In this document: one piece after another, positions 8,756 through 17,549 of the stretch
Numbering within the stretch: the stretch's first letter is position 1
How the letters are laid out: every line of letters begins with the position of its first letter
Assembly (NCBI RefSeq): GCF_016031655.1
Contig: NZ_JACCHQ010000029.1
Location: forward strand, 1-64,000
DNA: 64,000 nucleotides
From: Bradyrhizobium glycinis
GTDB taxonomy: Bacteria; Pseudomonadota; Alphaproteobacteria; Rhizobiales; Xanthobacteraceae
Reading direction: 5' to 3'
Program-made: the position numbers and the translations under genes
The notes under the pieces: generated by a model
Told to the model about the DNA's origin: nothing
The model's input: the letters and a program-made list of their open reading frames with translations, nothing else
The model's database searches: none

Positions 8756-9727
8756 TCAATCGATCACGCCCAGCCGCGGAAACGCGTCCGGGGCGGCGGC
8801 GAGCAAGGCGCGGGCGCGGGCGGAATCGTCGTCCATCTGCCGGATCAGGGCCTCAATGCCCTCGAATTTCAGCTCCTCGCGGATGAAGCCGATGAAGGCG
8901 CAGTCGAGCGCCTGCCCGTAGAGGTCGCCCTTGAAGTCGAACAGGAAGATTTCGAGGAGCGGGGCGCCATTGTCGAAGGTCGGGCGGCGGCCGAAGCTGG
9001 CCACCCCGTCCAGACGCTCGGTGCCGCGGCCGACCCGGACCGCGTAGATGCCGTGCTTGAGGCCGCAATTGGCGTCCAGGCGGATGTTGGCGGTGGGATA
9101 GCCGAGGTCGCGGCCGCGCTTTTCACCATGGATCACCTCGCCGGTGATGAACCAAGGCGCGCCCAGCATGGTCGTGGCCTCGTCGAGCTGGCCCTCGGCG
9201 AGGGCGATCCGGATCGCGCTGGAGGAGACCGGCCGCTCGTCGATATCGACATGCGGCTGGACGTCGACCTCGATGCCGAGCCGGGGCGCCTCGTTGACTA
9301 GGAGGCTCGGAGAGCCGACGCGACCCTTGCCGAAATGGAAGTCGTAGCCGACCGCGATGCCGCTGACGCCGAGCCGCCCGATCAGGTCATGGTGAATGAA
9401 ATCTTGCGCGCTGGTTCCGGCACGGGCCTTGTCGAAGGTCATGACCACGGCGCCGGCAAGTCCGGTGCCGGCCAGAAGCCGCAGCTTGGCCCGCTCGTCC
9501 GTCAGGCGGAATTGCGGGGTGTTGGGGCTGAAAAACCGCCGCGGATGCGGCTCGAAGGTCAAGGCCAGCGCAGGCCGGCCATGCGCCCTGCCCATCTCCA
9601 AGGCGGCCGCGATGACGGCGCGATGGCCGAGATGAACGCCGTCGAAATTGCCCATGGCAACCACGGCGCCCCTCGGAATCGCGGAAACCGGCGTTGTATC
9701 GCGGATGACGGTAAAAGGCGGAGCCAT
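8756..9727 (-). CDS. ribF: Bifunctional riboflavin kinase / FAD synthetase
   Basis: RibF converts riboflavin to FMN and then FAD. The 323-residue protein shows the two expected domains. The N-terminal nucleotidyltransferase has GNFDGVHLGH (the HxGH-type motif), and the C-terminal flavokinase domain has GRDLGYPTANI followed by a long beta-rich region. It lies 205 nt upstream of ileS on the same strand, as in many proteobacteria. The gap between the two holds only an imperfect hairpin. No FMN riboswitch is seen here; the one in this window is at ribH. Confidence 0.95.
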   Translation of the reverse strand: MAPPFTVIRDTTPVSAIPRGAVVAMGNFDGVHLGHRAVIAAALEMGRAHGRPALALTFEPHPRRFFSPNTPQFRLTDERAKLRLLAGTGLAGAVVMTFDKARAGTSAQDFIHHDLIGRLGVSGIAVGYDFHFGKGRVGSPSLLVNEAPRLGIEVDVQPHVDIDERPVSSSAIRIALAEGQLDEATTMLGAPWFITGEVIHGEKRGRDLGYPTANIRLDANCGLKHGIYAVRVGRGTERLDGVASFGRRPTFDNGAPLLEIFLFDFKGDLYGQALDCAFIGFIREELKFEGIEALIRQMDDDSARARALLAAAPDAFPRLGVID

Positions 9728-9947
9728 CAGGGGAATTCTCGAACCGGGCAGGACCGGCCGGACCGTGGCGCGACCGGCCCTGCGAAGTCAAGCGGCGGGC
9801 ACTGAACAAGATTTCAATCCTTCGGGGCCGCCCGCAGTTAACGCGCTGTTTAAGGCCTTGGTGCTAGTCCTTGAGGCGTGGAACTGCCGGGCGCCGGCCT
9901 GGCAGGTCCGATCGTAATATTCCTGGGTTTGCGTTGGGGGAGTCGAG

Positions 9948-10343
9948 ATGGCGGTTGATTTGTCGATGCCGGTTCTGGTGGTGGATGACTACAGCACCAT
10001 GATCCGTATCATCCGGAATCTGCTGAAGCAGCTTGGCTTCGAGAACATCGATGATGCCAGCGACGGTTCGGCCGCGCTGAACAAGATGCGCGGCAAGAAG
10101 TACGGGCTCGTGATCTCCGACTGGAACATGGAGCCGATGACGGGCTACGACCTGTTGCGCGAAGTCCGCGCGGATCCGAACCTCGCCACCACGCCTTTCA
10201 TCATGATCACGGCCGAATCCAAGACCGAGAACGTGATCGCGGCCAAGAAGGCCGGCGTGAACAATTACATCGTCAAGCCGTTCAACGCGGCGACGCTGAA
10301 GACCAAGATCGAGGCGGTCTTCCCGGACATGGCGAGCGCGTAA
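9948..10343 (+). CDS. CheY-type single-domain response regulator
   Basis: This 131-residue protein is a stand-alone receiver domain. The acidic pocket is D13/D14 (VVDDYSTM), the phosphoacceptor is D58 (ISDWNMEPMTG), and the switch residues T88 and K110 are present. The DWNMEPMTG block is typical of chemotaxis CheY proteins that bind the flagellar switch. No che, mot or fli genes lie nearby, so it is an orphan. The next gene but one, on the other strand, encodes a TipF-like flagellar candidate, a weak contextual link. GGGGGAG precedes the ATG. A palindromic repeat follows the gene. Confidence 0.9.
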   Translation: MAVDLSMPVLVVDDYSTMIRIIRNLLKQLGFENIDDASDGSAALNKMRGKKYGLVISDWNMEPMTGYDLLREVRADPNLATTPFIMITAESKTENVIAAKKAGVNNYIVKPFNAATLKTKIEAVFPDMASA

Positions 10344-10381
10344 GCGCGAGCTCTTCGCCCGACGCAATTTTCCATTTGGAA

Positions 10382-10467
10382 CGTCATGCCCGGGCTTGTC
10401 CCGGGCATCCACGTTCTTGGATGCCGGAAGAAAGACGTGGATGGCCGGGTCAAGCCCGGCCATGACG
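10382..10467. repeat. Intergenic palindromic repeat, family A
   Basis: Two hairpin arms of the type GCCCGGGCTTGTCCCGGGC and GGCCGGGTCAAGCCCGGCC lie in mirror arrangement, joined by a CCACG...CGTGG pair. Related copies occur at 22646, 31789, 42294 and 49359. It lies in the gap after the CheY gene and could act as a terminator or stabilise mRNA ends. Confidence 0.85.
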
Positions 10468-10521
10468 GCGTCTAACAACTAGCAATTCGTCTAAGCCTGC
10501 AGAGCTTATCGAGCTATTCCG

Positions 10522-11376
10522 TCACCACTTCAATTCGCGCATCAGCGCCTTCGGCGGGTGGCCGAACAGCTCCATCACCGAATTCGGGTCGAGCTGGTCG
10601 AGGCCCTCGAACTCCTCGGCATGGATGCCGCGGGTGACGAACAGGCAGTCGATGCCGAATTCGCGGGCGCCGGTTAAGTCGGTGCGGACGGAATCGCCGA
10701 TCGCGAGCACCTTCTTCCGGTCGATCTGGTAGCCTTGGCGCTCCCCCGCGAGCGCCATGGCGCGCTCGTAGATCGGCCGGTGCGGCTTGCCGTAGAAGAT
10801 CACCTCGCCGCCGAGCTCGCGATAGAGCTCCGCGATCGCGCCGGCGCAGTAGATCAGCCGGTCGCCGCGTTCCACCACGATGTCGGGATTGGCGCAGACC
10901 AGCGTCAGCTTGCGCTCGCGTGCCTTCAGCATCATGCCGCGATAGTCTTCCGCCGTCTCGGTCTCGTCGTCGTAGAGGCCGGTGCAGACGATGTAATCGG
11001 CTTCCTCCAGCGGCGCGGTCACCGCATCGAGGCCGCGATAGATCGAGTTGTCGCGCTCGGGGCCGAGCCAGAACATCTTGCGGCCGGGATGCTCGGCGAC
11101 ATAGAGCCGCGTCAGGTCGCCTGAAGATACGATCGCGTCATAGGTCTCATCGGGGACGCCGAGCTTGCGCAATTGCCGCTGCACGGAATCGGCCGGGCGC
11201 GGCGCGTTGGTAATCAGGATGACCGTACCGCCACGGCTGCGATAGGTGTGCAGCGCCTCGCAGGCTTCGGGGAAGGATTCCAGCCCGTTATGGACCACGC
11301 CCCAGATATCGCTGAGCACGACCTCCACACCAGCCACGAGCTCGCGCAGGCCTTCGGCAAAGTGCAGCGCGGTCAT
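10522..11376 (-). CDS. HAD-superfamily hydrolase, NagD-like subclass IIA (TIGR01459 type)
   Basis: The 284-residue protein has the HAD layout with a IIA-type cap. Motif I is LSDIWGVVHNG: the nucleophile D23 is kept, but the second position that is Asp in most phosphatases is W25. Motif II is ITNAPR, motif III is YGKPHRPIYERA, and motif IV is IGDSVRTDLTGA. The replacement of the general acid/base Asp is a known feature of this alphaproteobacterial subgroup as far as I recall, so phosphatase activity should not be assumed. It follows the TipF-like gene by 15 nt and probably shares its transcript. The substrate is unknown. Confidence 0.82.
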   Translation of the reverse strand: MTALHFAEGLRELVAGVEVVLSDIWGVVHNGLESFPEACEALHTYRSRGGTVILITNAPRPADSVQRQLRKLGVPDETYDAIVSSGDLTRLYVAEHPGRKMFWLGPERDNSIYRGLDAVTAPLEEADYIVCTGLYDDETETAEDYRGMMLKARERKLTLVCANPDIVVERGDRLIYCAGAIAELYRELGGEVIFYGKPHRPIYERAMALAGERQGYQIDRKKVLAIGDSVRTDLTGAREFGIDCLFVTRGIHAEEFEGLDQLDPNSVMELFGHPPKALMRELKW

Positions 11377-11391
11377 GACGTGCGCGGCCGA

Positions 11392-12864
11392 TCAGATGCG
11401 GCGCGCGAGCGCTGCGTTGCCGGTGATGCGTTGGGGCGGAGGCGCCGAAGAGGTCGCGCCTGAGCTGGGTGTGGCGGAGCCATTGGATCCCTGAATGTCC
11501 TGCGCCTGGTTCGGCGAGGCCCCGCCGGTAGCAGATGCCCCCTCCGGCCGCAATGGCCGGGGCGGCGCGAACAGGAAGCCCTGTCCAAACCGCACGTCAT
11601 AGTCGAGCAGATCGACCACGGCGCGCTCGCCTTCGATCCGTTCGGCGATCAGGTCGATGCCGAAGCGGCCGAGCAGGTCGGAGAGATCGGAGGGGTGGAT
11701 GTCGGAGGCGGACGCCTGCTTGGGATCGAGCAGCAACGCGGCCGGCACCTTGATGAAGCGGACTCCGCGATCGGCCAGCTCGCGCGGCTCGATGCGCAAA
11801 TCCGTGACATGGTCGATCGAGAAACGGAAGCCGCGCTGGGCGAGCGCCGCGAGGTTCTCGGTCTCGGCAGGGCCGAGATTGCGGAAGGTCGACTGCTTGA
11901 ACTCCAGCACCAGCGAGGGCGCCAGCGCGCGGTTGGCTTCCAGGAAATCGAGGCATTGCGCGAAGGTGGTGGAATTGCCCAGCGTGGAAGCCGCGACGTT
12001 GCAAAACACGCCGACGTCCTTGTTGCGCACCATCAGGCGCCGCAGCACCTGCACGCAGCGCAGCATCACCATGTTGTCGATGCGCCCGATCAGGCCCGAG
12101 GCTTCCGCGATGCTGATGAACTCCTCGGCGGCGATCAGCTGGTCGCGCTCGTCGCGCAGGCGCGTCACCGCCTCGTAGAACCGCACCTTGCGCTGCGGCA
12201 GCGTCACCATCGGCTGCAGGAAGATATCGATGCGGTTCTCGTCGACCGCATTGCGCAGCGTCGCCAGCAACTGGGTCTGGTTGCGTCCATTGGCGGTCTG
12301 AACCGGGGTGGCGGCCTGGACCTGCACTGCCGGCGGCGCCGGCCGTGGCGGGGGCTGCGGAAGCGGAGGAGCAGCGACTGGCTTCTCCTCGAAGGGGGCA
12401 GCCAGGTCGATCGGCGTTTCCGGCTCGGGCCTTGTGACCGGGGCGTGTGCCGGCGCGTTGCCGACGAGCAGGTCCTCGTGAGCCGCCACGGTGGTGGCGA
12501 GCTGCCTGACCAATCCGCCCAGTTCGTTGATCTCGCCGATGACCGACTGGATGCGGTCGGAATTGGTCGAATTGGACGCGGCGACGCGGCTCTCGATTGC
12601 AGCCAACCGGCGGCCGAACTCGGCCACCTGGCGGGCGAGGTCGGCGGTGCCGCGCGACAGGTCGGCGATCTGGCCGCCGACATCGCTGCGGTCGCGCAGC
12701 CGCATCGACACGGCGTTGTAGAGGATCAGGAAGGTCAGCGCGGTCAGCGCCACGATGGCCGATTCCGTTCCGCTGATGCCGGCGACCGAATAGAGCACGA
12801 GCCCGAGCGAGGCCGCGACCAGGACCATGCAGATGGCGATGAAGATCGTCGAAATGCGAATCAT
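11392..12864 (-). CDS. Membrane-anchored degenerate EAL-domain protein, TipF-like
   Basis: The protein has about 490 residues: two N-terminal hydrophobic segments, a coiled-coil region, a Pro-rich linker, then an EAL domain over about the last 270 residues. The EAL domain looks catalytically impaired. The signature is EAVTR instead of ExLxR, and the DDFG-type metal motif is IDHVTD. The Lys of FIKV, the Glu of AERIEG and the QG of GQGFLF are kept. The architecture matches Caulobacter TipF, a c-di-GMP receptor needed for flagellar assembly, so a c-di-GMP-binding rather than hydrolysing role is inferred. ATG 12864 (MIRISTIF) starts the first hydrophobic segment; a GTG at 12912 is an alternative. 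Confidence 0.75.
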   Translation of the reverse strand: MIRISTIFIAICMVLVAASLGLVLYSVAGISGTESAIVALTALTFLILYNAVSMRLRDRSDVGGQIADLSRGTADLARQVAEFGRRLAAIESRVAASNSTNSDRIQSVIGEINELGGLVRQLATTVAAHEDLLVGNAPAHAPVTRPEPETPIDLAAPFEEKPVAAPPLPQPPPRPAPPAVQVQAATPVQTANGRNQTQLLATLRNAVDENRIDIFLQPMVTLPQRKVRFYEAVTRLRDERDQLIAAEEFISIAEASGLIGRIDNMVMLRCVQVLRRLMVRNKDVGVFCNVAASTLGNSTTFAQCLDFLEANRALAPSLVLEFKQSTFRNLGPAETENLAALAQRGFRFSIDHVTDLRIEPRELADRGVRFIKVPAALLLDPKQASASDIHPSDLSDLLGRFGIDLIAERIEGERAVVDLLDYDVRFGQGFLFAPPRPLRPEGASATGGASPNQAQDIQGSNGSATPSSGATSSAPPPQRITGNAALARRI

Positions 12865-13160
12865 GCCGCGCGTTATGCCTTTAAGGGCTGACTGCCTCAC
12901 CCGGGAAAACACGGGTCGCGCTCGACACCGTCACGCCTCATGCTTCCCAAGCATCGATGAGCCTAACATCATTGTTGATTCGAGGGGATAGTGACTGTGT
13001 CGGAGCCGATTCAGGCCCGTGCCGCGAAAGCCTTACGTCACACGTCTTCCGGCTCCGGTGCGGAAATCAAGACGCTCTCAGCGGAAAATCATGCCGCCCT
13101 CAAGGCCAGCGAGCCGCATGCGCCCTATCGTCCCGGCGTTTTCAACCGCAGGAGATTGCC

Positions 13161-14000
13161 ATGTCGACATCCGCCGCGCTCAAGCCAGCCGCCCCCCAAC
13201 CCGATCTTGCCGCCGTCAAGCAGCGCCAGCACGGCGCCTGGTCGTCGGGCGATTATGCCGTGGTCGGCACCACCTTGCAGATCGTCGGGGAACAGCTCTG
13301 CGAGGCCATCGACTTGCGCGCCGGCAGCAAGGTGCTGGACGTCGCGGCGGGCAACGGCAATGCGACGCTGGCGGCGGCGCGGCGCTGGTGTGACGTCACA
13401 TCCACCGACTACGTGCCGGCGCTGCTCAAGCGCGGGCGCGAGCGCGCCATGGCCGAACACCTCGCCGTCGAGTTCCGCGAGGCGGATGCCGAGGCGCTGC
13501 CGTTTGCGGATGCCGCCTTCGACGTCGTGCTCTCGACTTTCGGCGTGATGTTCACACCGGATCAGGACAAGGCCGCTTCCGAGCTCGCGCGGGTCTGCAG
13601 ATCCGGCGGCAAGATCGGCCTTGCCAACTGGACGCCGCAAGGCTTCATCGGCCAGCTGTTCAAGACCATCGGCAAGCACTTGCCGCCGCCGGCGGGGGTG
13701 AAATCGCCCGCCATGTGGGGCACGACGGCACGGCTCAAGGAGATGTTCGGCGGCGTGGCCGCGGAGATCGCCGCCGAGCCGCGCATGTTCGTGTTCCGCT
13801 ATCGCTCGCCGGGCCACTGGCTCGACATCTTCAAGACCTTCTACGGCCCCACGCTGAAGGCGTTTGCTGCGCTCGACGCGAACGGGCAGGCCACGCTGAC
13901 GCGCGATCTCCTGGCGCTGCTCGAAGAGTTCAACCACGCCGATGACGGCACGATCGTGGTGCACAGCGAATATCTGGAAGCCGTGATCACCAAGCGCTGA
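13161..14000 (+). CDS. Class I SAM-dependent methyltransferase (UbiE/type 11-like)
   Basis: The 279-residue protein carries the SAM-binding glycine motif VLDVAAGNGNATLAAA near residue 60 and the later acidic and DVVLSTFGVMF blocks of methyltransferase type 11 proteins. It is soluble, with no signal peptide. The start at 13161 was chosen because GGAG lies 10 nt upstream and the upstream in-frame sequence is not protein-like. It stands alone between genes of the opposite strand, so context gives no substrate. The 12865-13160 gap before it shows no clear feature. Confidence 0.82.
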   Translation: MSTSAALKPAAPQPDLAAVKQRQHGAWSSGDYAVVGTTLQIVGEQLCEAIDLRAGSKVLDVAAGNGNATLAAARRWCDVTSTDYVPALLKRGRERAMAEHLAVEFREADAEALPFADAAFDVVLSTFGVMFTPDQDKAASELARVCRSGGKIGLANWTPQGFIGQLFKTIGKHLPPPAGVKSPAMWGTTARLKEMFGGVAAEIAAEPRMFVFRYRSPGHWLDIFKTFYGPTLKAFAALDANGQATLTRDLLALLEEFNHADDGTIVVHSEYLEAVITKR

Positions 14001-14048
14001 TCGCGCCTGAGATGCGGTCAGGCCGGCCTCGGGCCTGACCGCCGCCAA

Positions 14049-15194
14049 TCAAAATGGCGCGGTGGCGCCGACCGTGTCGGCGGAGACGGCGTCCCGGGTG
14101 CCGAGCGGCTTCGGCCGCCCGGTGGTGGTGTCGCGCAGCGTCTGCCGCTCGATCTCCGAATTCAGCTCGGCGCCGAACATGATGACGATCGCCGACATCC
14201 ACATCCACATCATCAGGCCGATCGCCGCGCCCAGCGAGCCGTAGGTCGCGTTGTAATTGGCGAATTCCGAGAGATACCACGACAGCAGCGCAGAGCCCGC
14301 GATCCAGAGGATCGCGGCCGTGACGGCGCCGAGGCTTAGCCATTGCCAGCGCGGCGCGTCACGGCTGGGCGCGAACCGATAGAGGATGGCGAGTGCGACC
14401 AGCAGGATGACGAACAGCAGCGGCCATCGTGCCAGTGCCACGATCAGCTTGCTTTCCGGCGCCATGCCGAGATGGTTGAGCGCAAGCGGGAAGGCGACGA
14501 CCGCTCCCACCATCAACAGCAGCGCCACGATGCCGCCGACGGTGAAGGCCAGCGAGACCATGTTCAGCCGGATGAAGCTGCGCTTCTCGCGTTCCTCATA
14601 GGCGACGTTGAGGGCGTCGAAGATCGCCTTGACGCCGGCATTGGCGCTCCAGATCGCAAGCAGCAGGCCGACCAGGAAGGCGACGCCGAGGGTCGTATTG
14701 CCGTTCGACACCACGCGCGCGACTTGGTCCTCGACGATCTGGAACGAACCCTCGGGCAGCATGGTGGCAAGCGTGTGCAGATTGGAGCTGATCGTGGCGG
14801 GATCGGCGAACAGGGCATAAGAGGAGACGAGCGCGGTGACTGCGGGGAAGAGCGCGAGCAGCCCGAAGAAGACGACGCCGCCCGCCGTCGCGAGCAGGCG
14901 ATCCTCGTCGATGCGCTGATAGGTCCGCCAGAAAATATCCGTCCAGCCCGCCCAGGGAATCTCGAACGGACTTTTCGCCCGGCGGCCGCGGCCCGGCTGC
15001 ATCGCCGCACCGGCCGGGTGCGTTTCCGGGGAATTCGCTTCGCCCTTGCGGTGGTCTTTCGGAGGCCCCGGCCTCGCCAGGCCGGACTCCTGGAAGTAGC
15101 GCTCCGCGGTCAGCACGAACACGGCCGTCGCCGCCACCAGCAGCCAGGAATCGATCCGGGAGTCGATCTGTTCGGAGCGCCGCGCCAGCATCAC
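14049..15194 (-). CDS. YihY/virulence factor BrkB family inner-membrane protein
   Basis: This 381-residue protein shows the YihY/BrkB pattern of about six transmembrane helices, with the family segments RIDEDRLLATAGGVVFFGLLA-type N-terminus and a region with GAAIGLMMWMW. A hydrophobic helix plus basic Pro-rich linker precede the family domain. The family is not RNase BN despite old names; its function is unknown. The GTG start at 15194 overlaps the stop of the upstream small membrane protein by 4 nt (GTGA), and an ATG directly follows at 15191. The two proteins are very likely made together. Confidence 0.85.
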   Translation of the reverse strand: MMLARRSEQIDSRIDSWLLVAATAVFVLTAERYFQESGLARPGPPKDHRKGEANSPETHPAGAAMQPGRGRRAKSPFEIPWAGWTDIFWRTYQRIDEDRLLATAGGVVFFGLLALFPAVTALVSSYALFADPATISSNLHTLATMLPEGSFQIVEDQVARVVSNGNTTLGVAFLVGLLLAIWSANAGVKAIFDALNVAYEEREKRSFIRLNMVSLAFTVGGIVALLLMVGAVVAFPLALNHLGMAPESKLIVALARWPLLFVILLVALAILYRFAPSRDAPRWQWLSLGAVTAAILWIAGSALLSWYLSEFANYNATYGSLGAAIGLMMWMWMSAIVIMFGAELNSEIERQTLRDTTTGRPKPLGTRDAVSADTVGATAPF

Positions 15195-15775
15195 GCCCCC
15201 AGACTGTGCCTGTTGCGTCGCCGCCGGGCGGCCGTCAGCCCGACCAGGCCGACCGCCGCGAGCATCAGGCCAAGCTGCACGGGCCGATTGGCGCGGGCCG
15301 GCCAGGTCTTGATGCCGCCGCGCTCGCCGGGTGCGAGCGGCGCGAGGGGAATCGTCGTTGCGACCTCCTTCACCGCCTCCTTGACCGTGCCACGCGGGAT
15401 CCGGGGCGTGGCGACGGCCACGCGCAGGCGGCTCGCGAGCGGCACAACCGGCTTGGCCTTGCGTTTCATCTGGGCCACGGCCACCCCGGCACAGACTGCA
15501 GCCAGCACCAGCAGGACTGCGGCAACGGCGCCAAATCCCCAGAACTGCCCGTAGGTGATCCCGACCCAGCGGTACAGGGCGATCAGTCCGACGAAAAATG
15601 CCGCGATCACGAACAGGCCGGCGGCCGCGAACAGCCCGCCGGCCACCGCGTATGACGTCACCTTGCCCGTTGCCTGGCTGGTCTGGTCACGCAGATAGGA
15701 TTGAGCAGCGCGTTTGACGTGATTGAGCTTGAGCGCCATCCCGGCGCGCAGCAATTCGCCCGATGGCGCGAGCAT
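15191..15775 (-). CDS. Small membrane protein with two central and one C-terminal hydrophobic helices (holin-like)
   Basis: The 194-residue protein has a soluble N-terminus, two adjacent transmembrane helices (about residues 44-105), a long basic loop and one further helix before an Arg-rich tail. This pattern resembles the 'phage holin family' membrane proteins that often accompany YihY in Rhizobiales; it is not evidence of a phage. ATG 15775 was preferred to a TTG at 15790 because GGAGG lies 8 nt before it. The 3' end overlaps the YihY gene by 4 nt, so the two probably work in the same membrane process. Confidence 0.72.
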   Translation of the reverse strand: MLAPSGELLRAGMALKLNHVKRAAQSYLRDQTSQATGKVTSYAVAGGLFAAAGLFVIAAFFVGLIALYRWVGITYGQFWGFGAVAAVLLVLAAVCAGVAVAQMKRKAKPVVPLASRLRVAVATPRIPRGTVKEAVKEVATTIPLAPLAPGERGGIKTWPARANRPVQLGLMLAAVGLVGLTAARRRRNRHSLGA

Positions 15776-15866
15776 GCGGACATCCTCCAAGGACTAGAAA
15801 ATTCGTCGGGGGATGAACGTGGCGATATTTGACTTGTTCCGACGGAGCGTGACCCGCCGCGATGAA

Positions 15867-16826
15867 TCAGCCGAGATCGGCGGCTGCGATCCAGAACACC
15901 TCGCCCTCGGATTCTTCGGTGTCGAGCCAGAGCAGCGGCAGTTCCGGAAAGGCCTGGTCGACCAGCTCGCGGCCGCGGCCGATCTCGCAGATCAGCCCGC
16001 CATCCGGCGTCAGGTGATCGGGCGCATCGCGCAGGATCCGGCGCACCACGTCGAGCCCGTCGGCGCCGCCATCGAAGGCGAGCTTCGGCTCGGCCCGGCA
16101 CTCCGGCGGCAATGCGGCCATGCCCTCGGCGTCGACGTAGGGCGGGTTGGTGATGATCAGGTCGTATCTCTTGCCGCCGAGCGGGGCGAACAGGTCGCCG
16201 CGATAGAGGCTGATGCGGTCCTCGAGCCCGTATTCGCCGACATTGCGCGCAGCGACCTCGAGCGCGCCCTTGGAGATGTCGACCGCGTCGACGGTGGCGT
16301 TCGGGAAATGATGCGCGGCGAGGATCGCAAGGCAGCCCGAGCCCGTGCAGAGATCAAGCACGCGCTCGACCGCCGTCGGGTCGTCGATCAGCGATCCGGC
16401 CTCGCCGTCGGCGCCGAAATGCGACTCCAGGAGCTCGCCGATGAAGGAGCGCGGAACGATGACGCGCTCGTCGACATAGAAGGGCAGGCCCCGCATGTAG
16501 ATCTTGTTGACGAGATAGGCGGCCGGTTTGCGCGTCGTGACGCGCTGATGGATGAGATCGAGGATGCGCTTGCCTTCCGCGGCGGTGACGCGCGCGTTGG
16601 CAAAGGTGTCGAGCTGCTCAGGATGCAGGTGCAGCGCCTCGCAGACCAGGAACGCGGCTTCCGCCACCGGATCGGTCGTGCCGTGGGCAAAGGCGAGCTT
16701 GGCCTCGACGAAGCGGCTCACGGCATAGCGGACGAAGTCGAGCAGCGTGAGAAGCTCGCCGGGTCCCACCTTCGCGAGCTTCGGCGCGGCGCGGCCGCGC
16801 GCGGTCTTTTTCGTAACTTTGGCCAT
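15867..16826 (-). CDS. prmB: 50S ribosomal protein uL3 glutamine N5-methyltransferase
   Basis: PrmB methylates a glutamine of ribosomal protein uL3. The 319-residue protein has a Lys-rich leader, the HemK/PrmB-type N-terminal helical domain and the Rossmann methyltransferase domain. The SAM motif is VLDLCTGSGCLAI and the substrate-amide motif NPPY is in IITNPPYVDAEG. The conserved PRSFIGEL block distinguishes PrmB from PrmC. Its start overlaps the moaE stop by one base, so it is probably the last gene of a pgsA-moaD-moaE-prmB transcript. Confidence 0.92.
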   Translation of the reverse strand: MAKVTKKTARGRAAPKLAKVGPGELLTLLDFVRYAVSRFVEAKLAFAHGTTDPVAEAAFLVCEALHLHPEQLDTFANARVTAAEGKRILDLIHQRVTTRKPAAYLVNKIYMRGLPFYVDERVIVPRSFIGELLESHFGADGEAGSLIDDPTAVERVLDLCTGSGCLAILAAHHFPNATVDAVDISKGALEVAARNVGEYGLEDRISLYRGDLFAPLGGKRYDLIITNPPYVDAEGMAALPPECRAEPKLAFDGGADGLDVVRRILRDAPDHLTPDGGLICEIGRGRELVDQAFPELPLLWLDTEESEGEVFWIAAADLG

Positions 16827-17293
16827 CAGGATTTGGTCCAGCGTGCGGCGGCTTCGTCGTCACGGGCATGGGCCTCGACCCAGCCGGTGCCGGTGGCGCT
16901 CTCTTCCTTCTTCCAGAACGGCGCGCTGGTCTTGAGATAGTCCATCAGGAACTCGGCGGCCGCGAACGCCGCCTGTCGGTGCTGCGAGGCGGTCACCACC
17001 AGCACGATGTTCTGGCCCGGCATGAGGCGGCCGACGCGGTGGATCACCGTGATGCCGTCGAGCGGCCAGCGCGCCATGGCTTCGTCGGCGTGGCGCCTGA
17101 TCTCTTCCTCGGCCATGCCGGGATAATGTTCGAGCGTCAGCGCGGCGACCTTGGCGCTGTCCTCGTCGGCGCGGCAGATGCCGGAAAATGTCACCACAGC
17201 GCCGCTATCGGTCCGGCCGTTCGTCAGGACCGCGATCTCGCGCGCGATGTCGAAATCGTCTTCCTGGATACGGATGGTGACGGGGCAGGTCAT
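16826..17293 (-). CDS. moaE: Molybdopterin synthase catalytic subunit MoaE
   Basis: MoaE with MoaD converts precursor Z (cPMP) to molybdopterin by inserting two sulfurs. The 155-residue product has the MoaE landmarks: VTFSGICRADEDS near residue 33, LEHYPGMAEEE, the VIHRVGRLMPGQNIVLV strand, the HRQAAFAAAEFLMDYLKTSAPFWKKE block containing the catalytic lysines. It lies 4 nt after moaD and shares one base with prmB. Confidence 0.95.
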   Translation of the reverse strand: MTCPVTIRIQEDDFDIAREIAVLTNGRTDSGAVVTFSGICRADEDSAKVAALTLEHYPGMAEEEIRRHADEAMARWPLDGITVIHRVGRLMPGQNIVLVVTASQHRQAAFAAAEFLMDYLKTSAPFWKKEESATGTGWVEAHARDDEAAARWTKS

Positions 17294-17297
17294 GAGC

Positions 17298-17549
17298 CTA
17301 GCCGCCGGTCATGGGCGGAAAGAACGCGATCTCGCGGGCGCCTGCGATGGCAGCGTCCTGCCTGACGTGAGCGCGGTCGATCGCGGCGCGGATCACCTTC
17401 GGCTTCTCGAACGCATGCGCATAGGCCTCGCTTTGGCCGGAGAGCCAGGCGATCAGCTCCTCGACGGTGCGCACGCTCGCGGGAGGCTCGATCGTCTCTT
17501 CGGCCTTGCCGACGCGCTCGCGCACCCATGCGAAATACTTCACCTTCAT
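17298..17549 (-). CDS. moaD: Molybdopterin synthase sulfur carrier subunit MoaD
   Basis: MoaD is the ubiquitin-like sulfur carrier of molybdopterin synthase. The 83-residue protein begins MKVKYFAWVRERVG and ends in the required di-glycine (PPMTGG) that is thiocarboxylated. Its size is normal. Its ATG overlaps the pgsA stop by 4 nt (ATGA) and its stop lies 4 nt before moaE, so pgsA, moaD and moaE are translationally linked. Confidence 0.94.
   Translation of the reverse strand: MKVKYFAWVRERVGKAEETIEPPASVRTVEELIAWLSGQSEAYAHAFEKPKVIRAAIDRAHVRQDAAIAGAREIAFFPPMTGG

Noticed and set aside
10265..10478. Short open frames over the repeat after the CheY gene
   Set aside because: They are translations of the repeat and lack codon bias.
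15191..15775. Phage holin, hence a prophage remnant
   Set aside because: Only the family name suggests phage; there are no phage structural, lysis or integrase genes and the neighbour is YihY.
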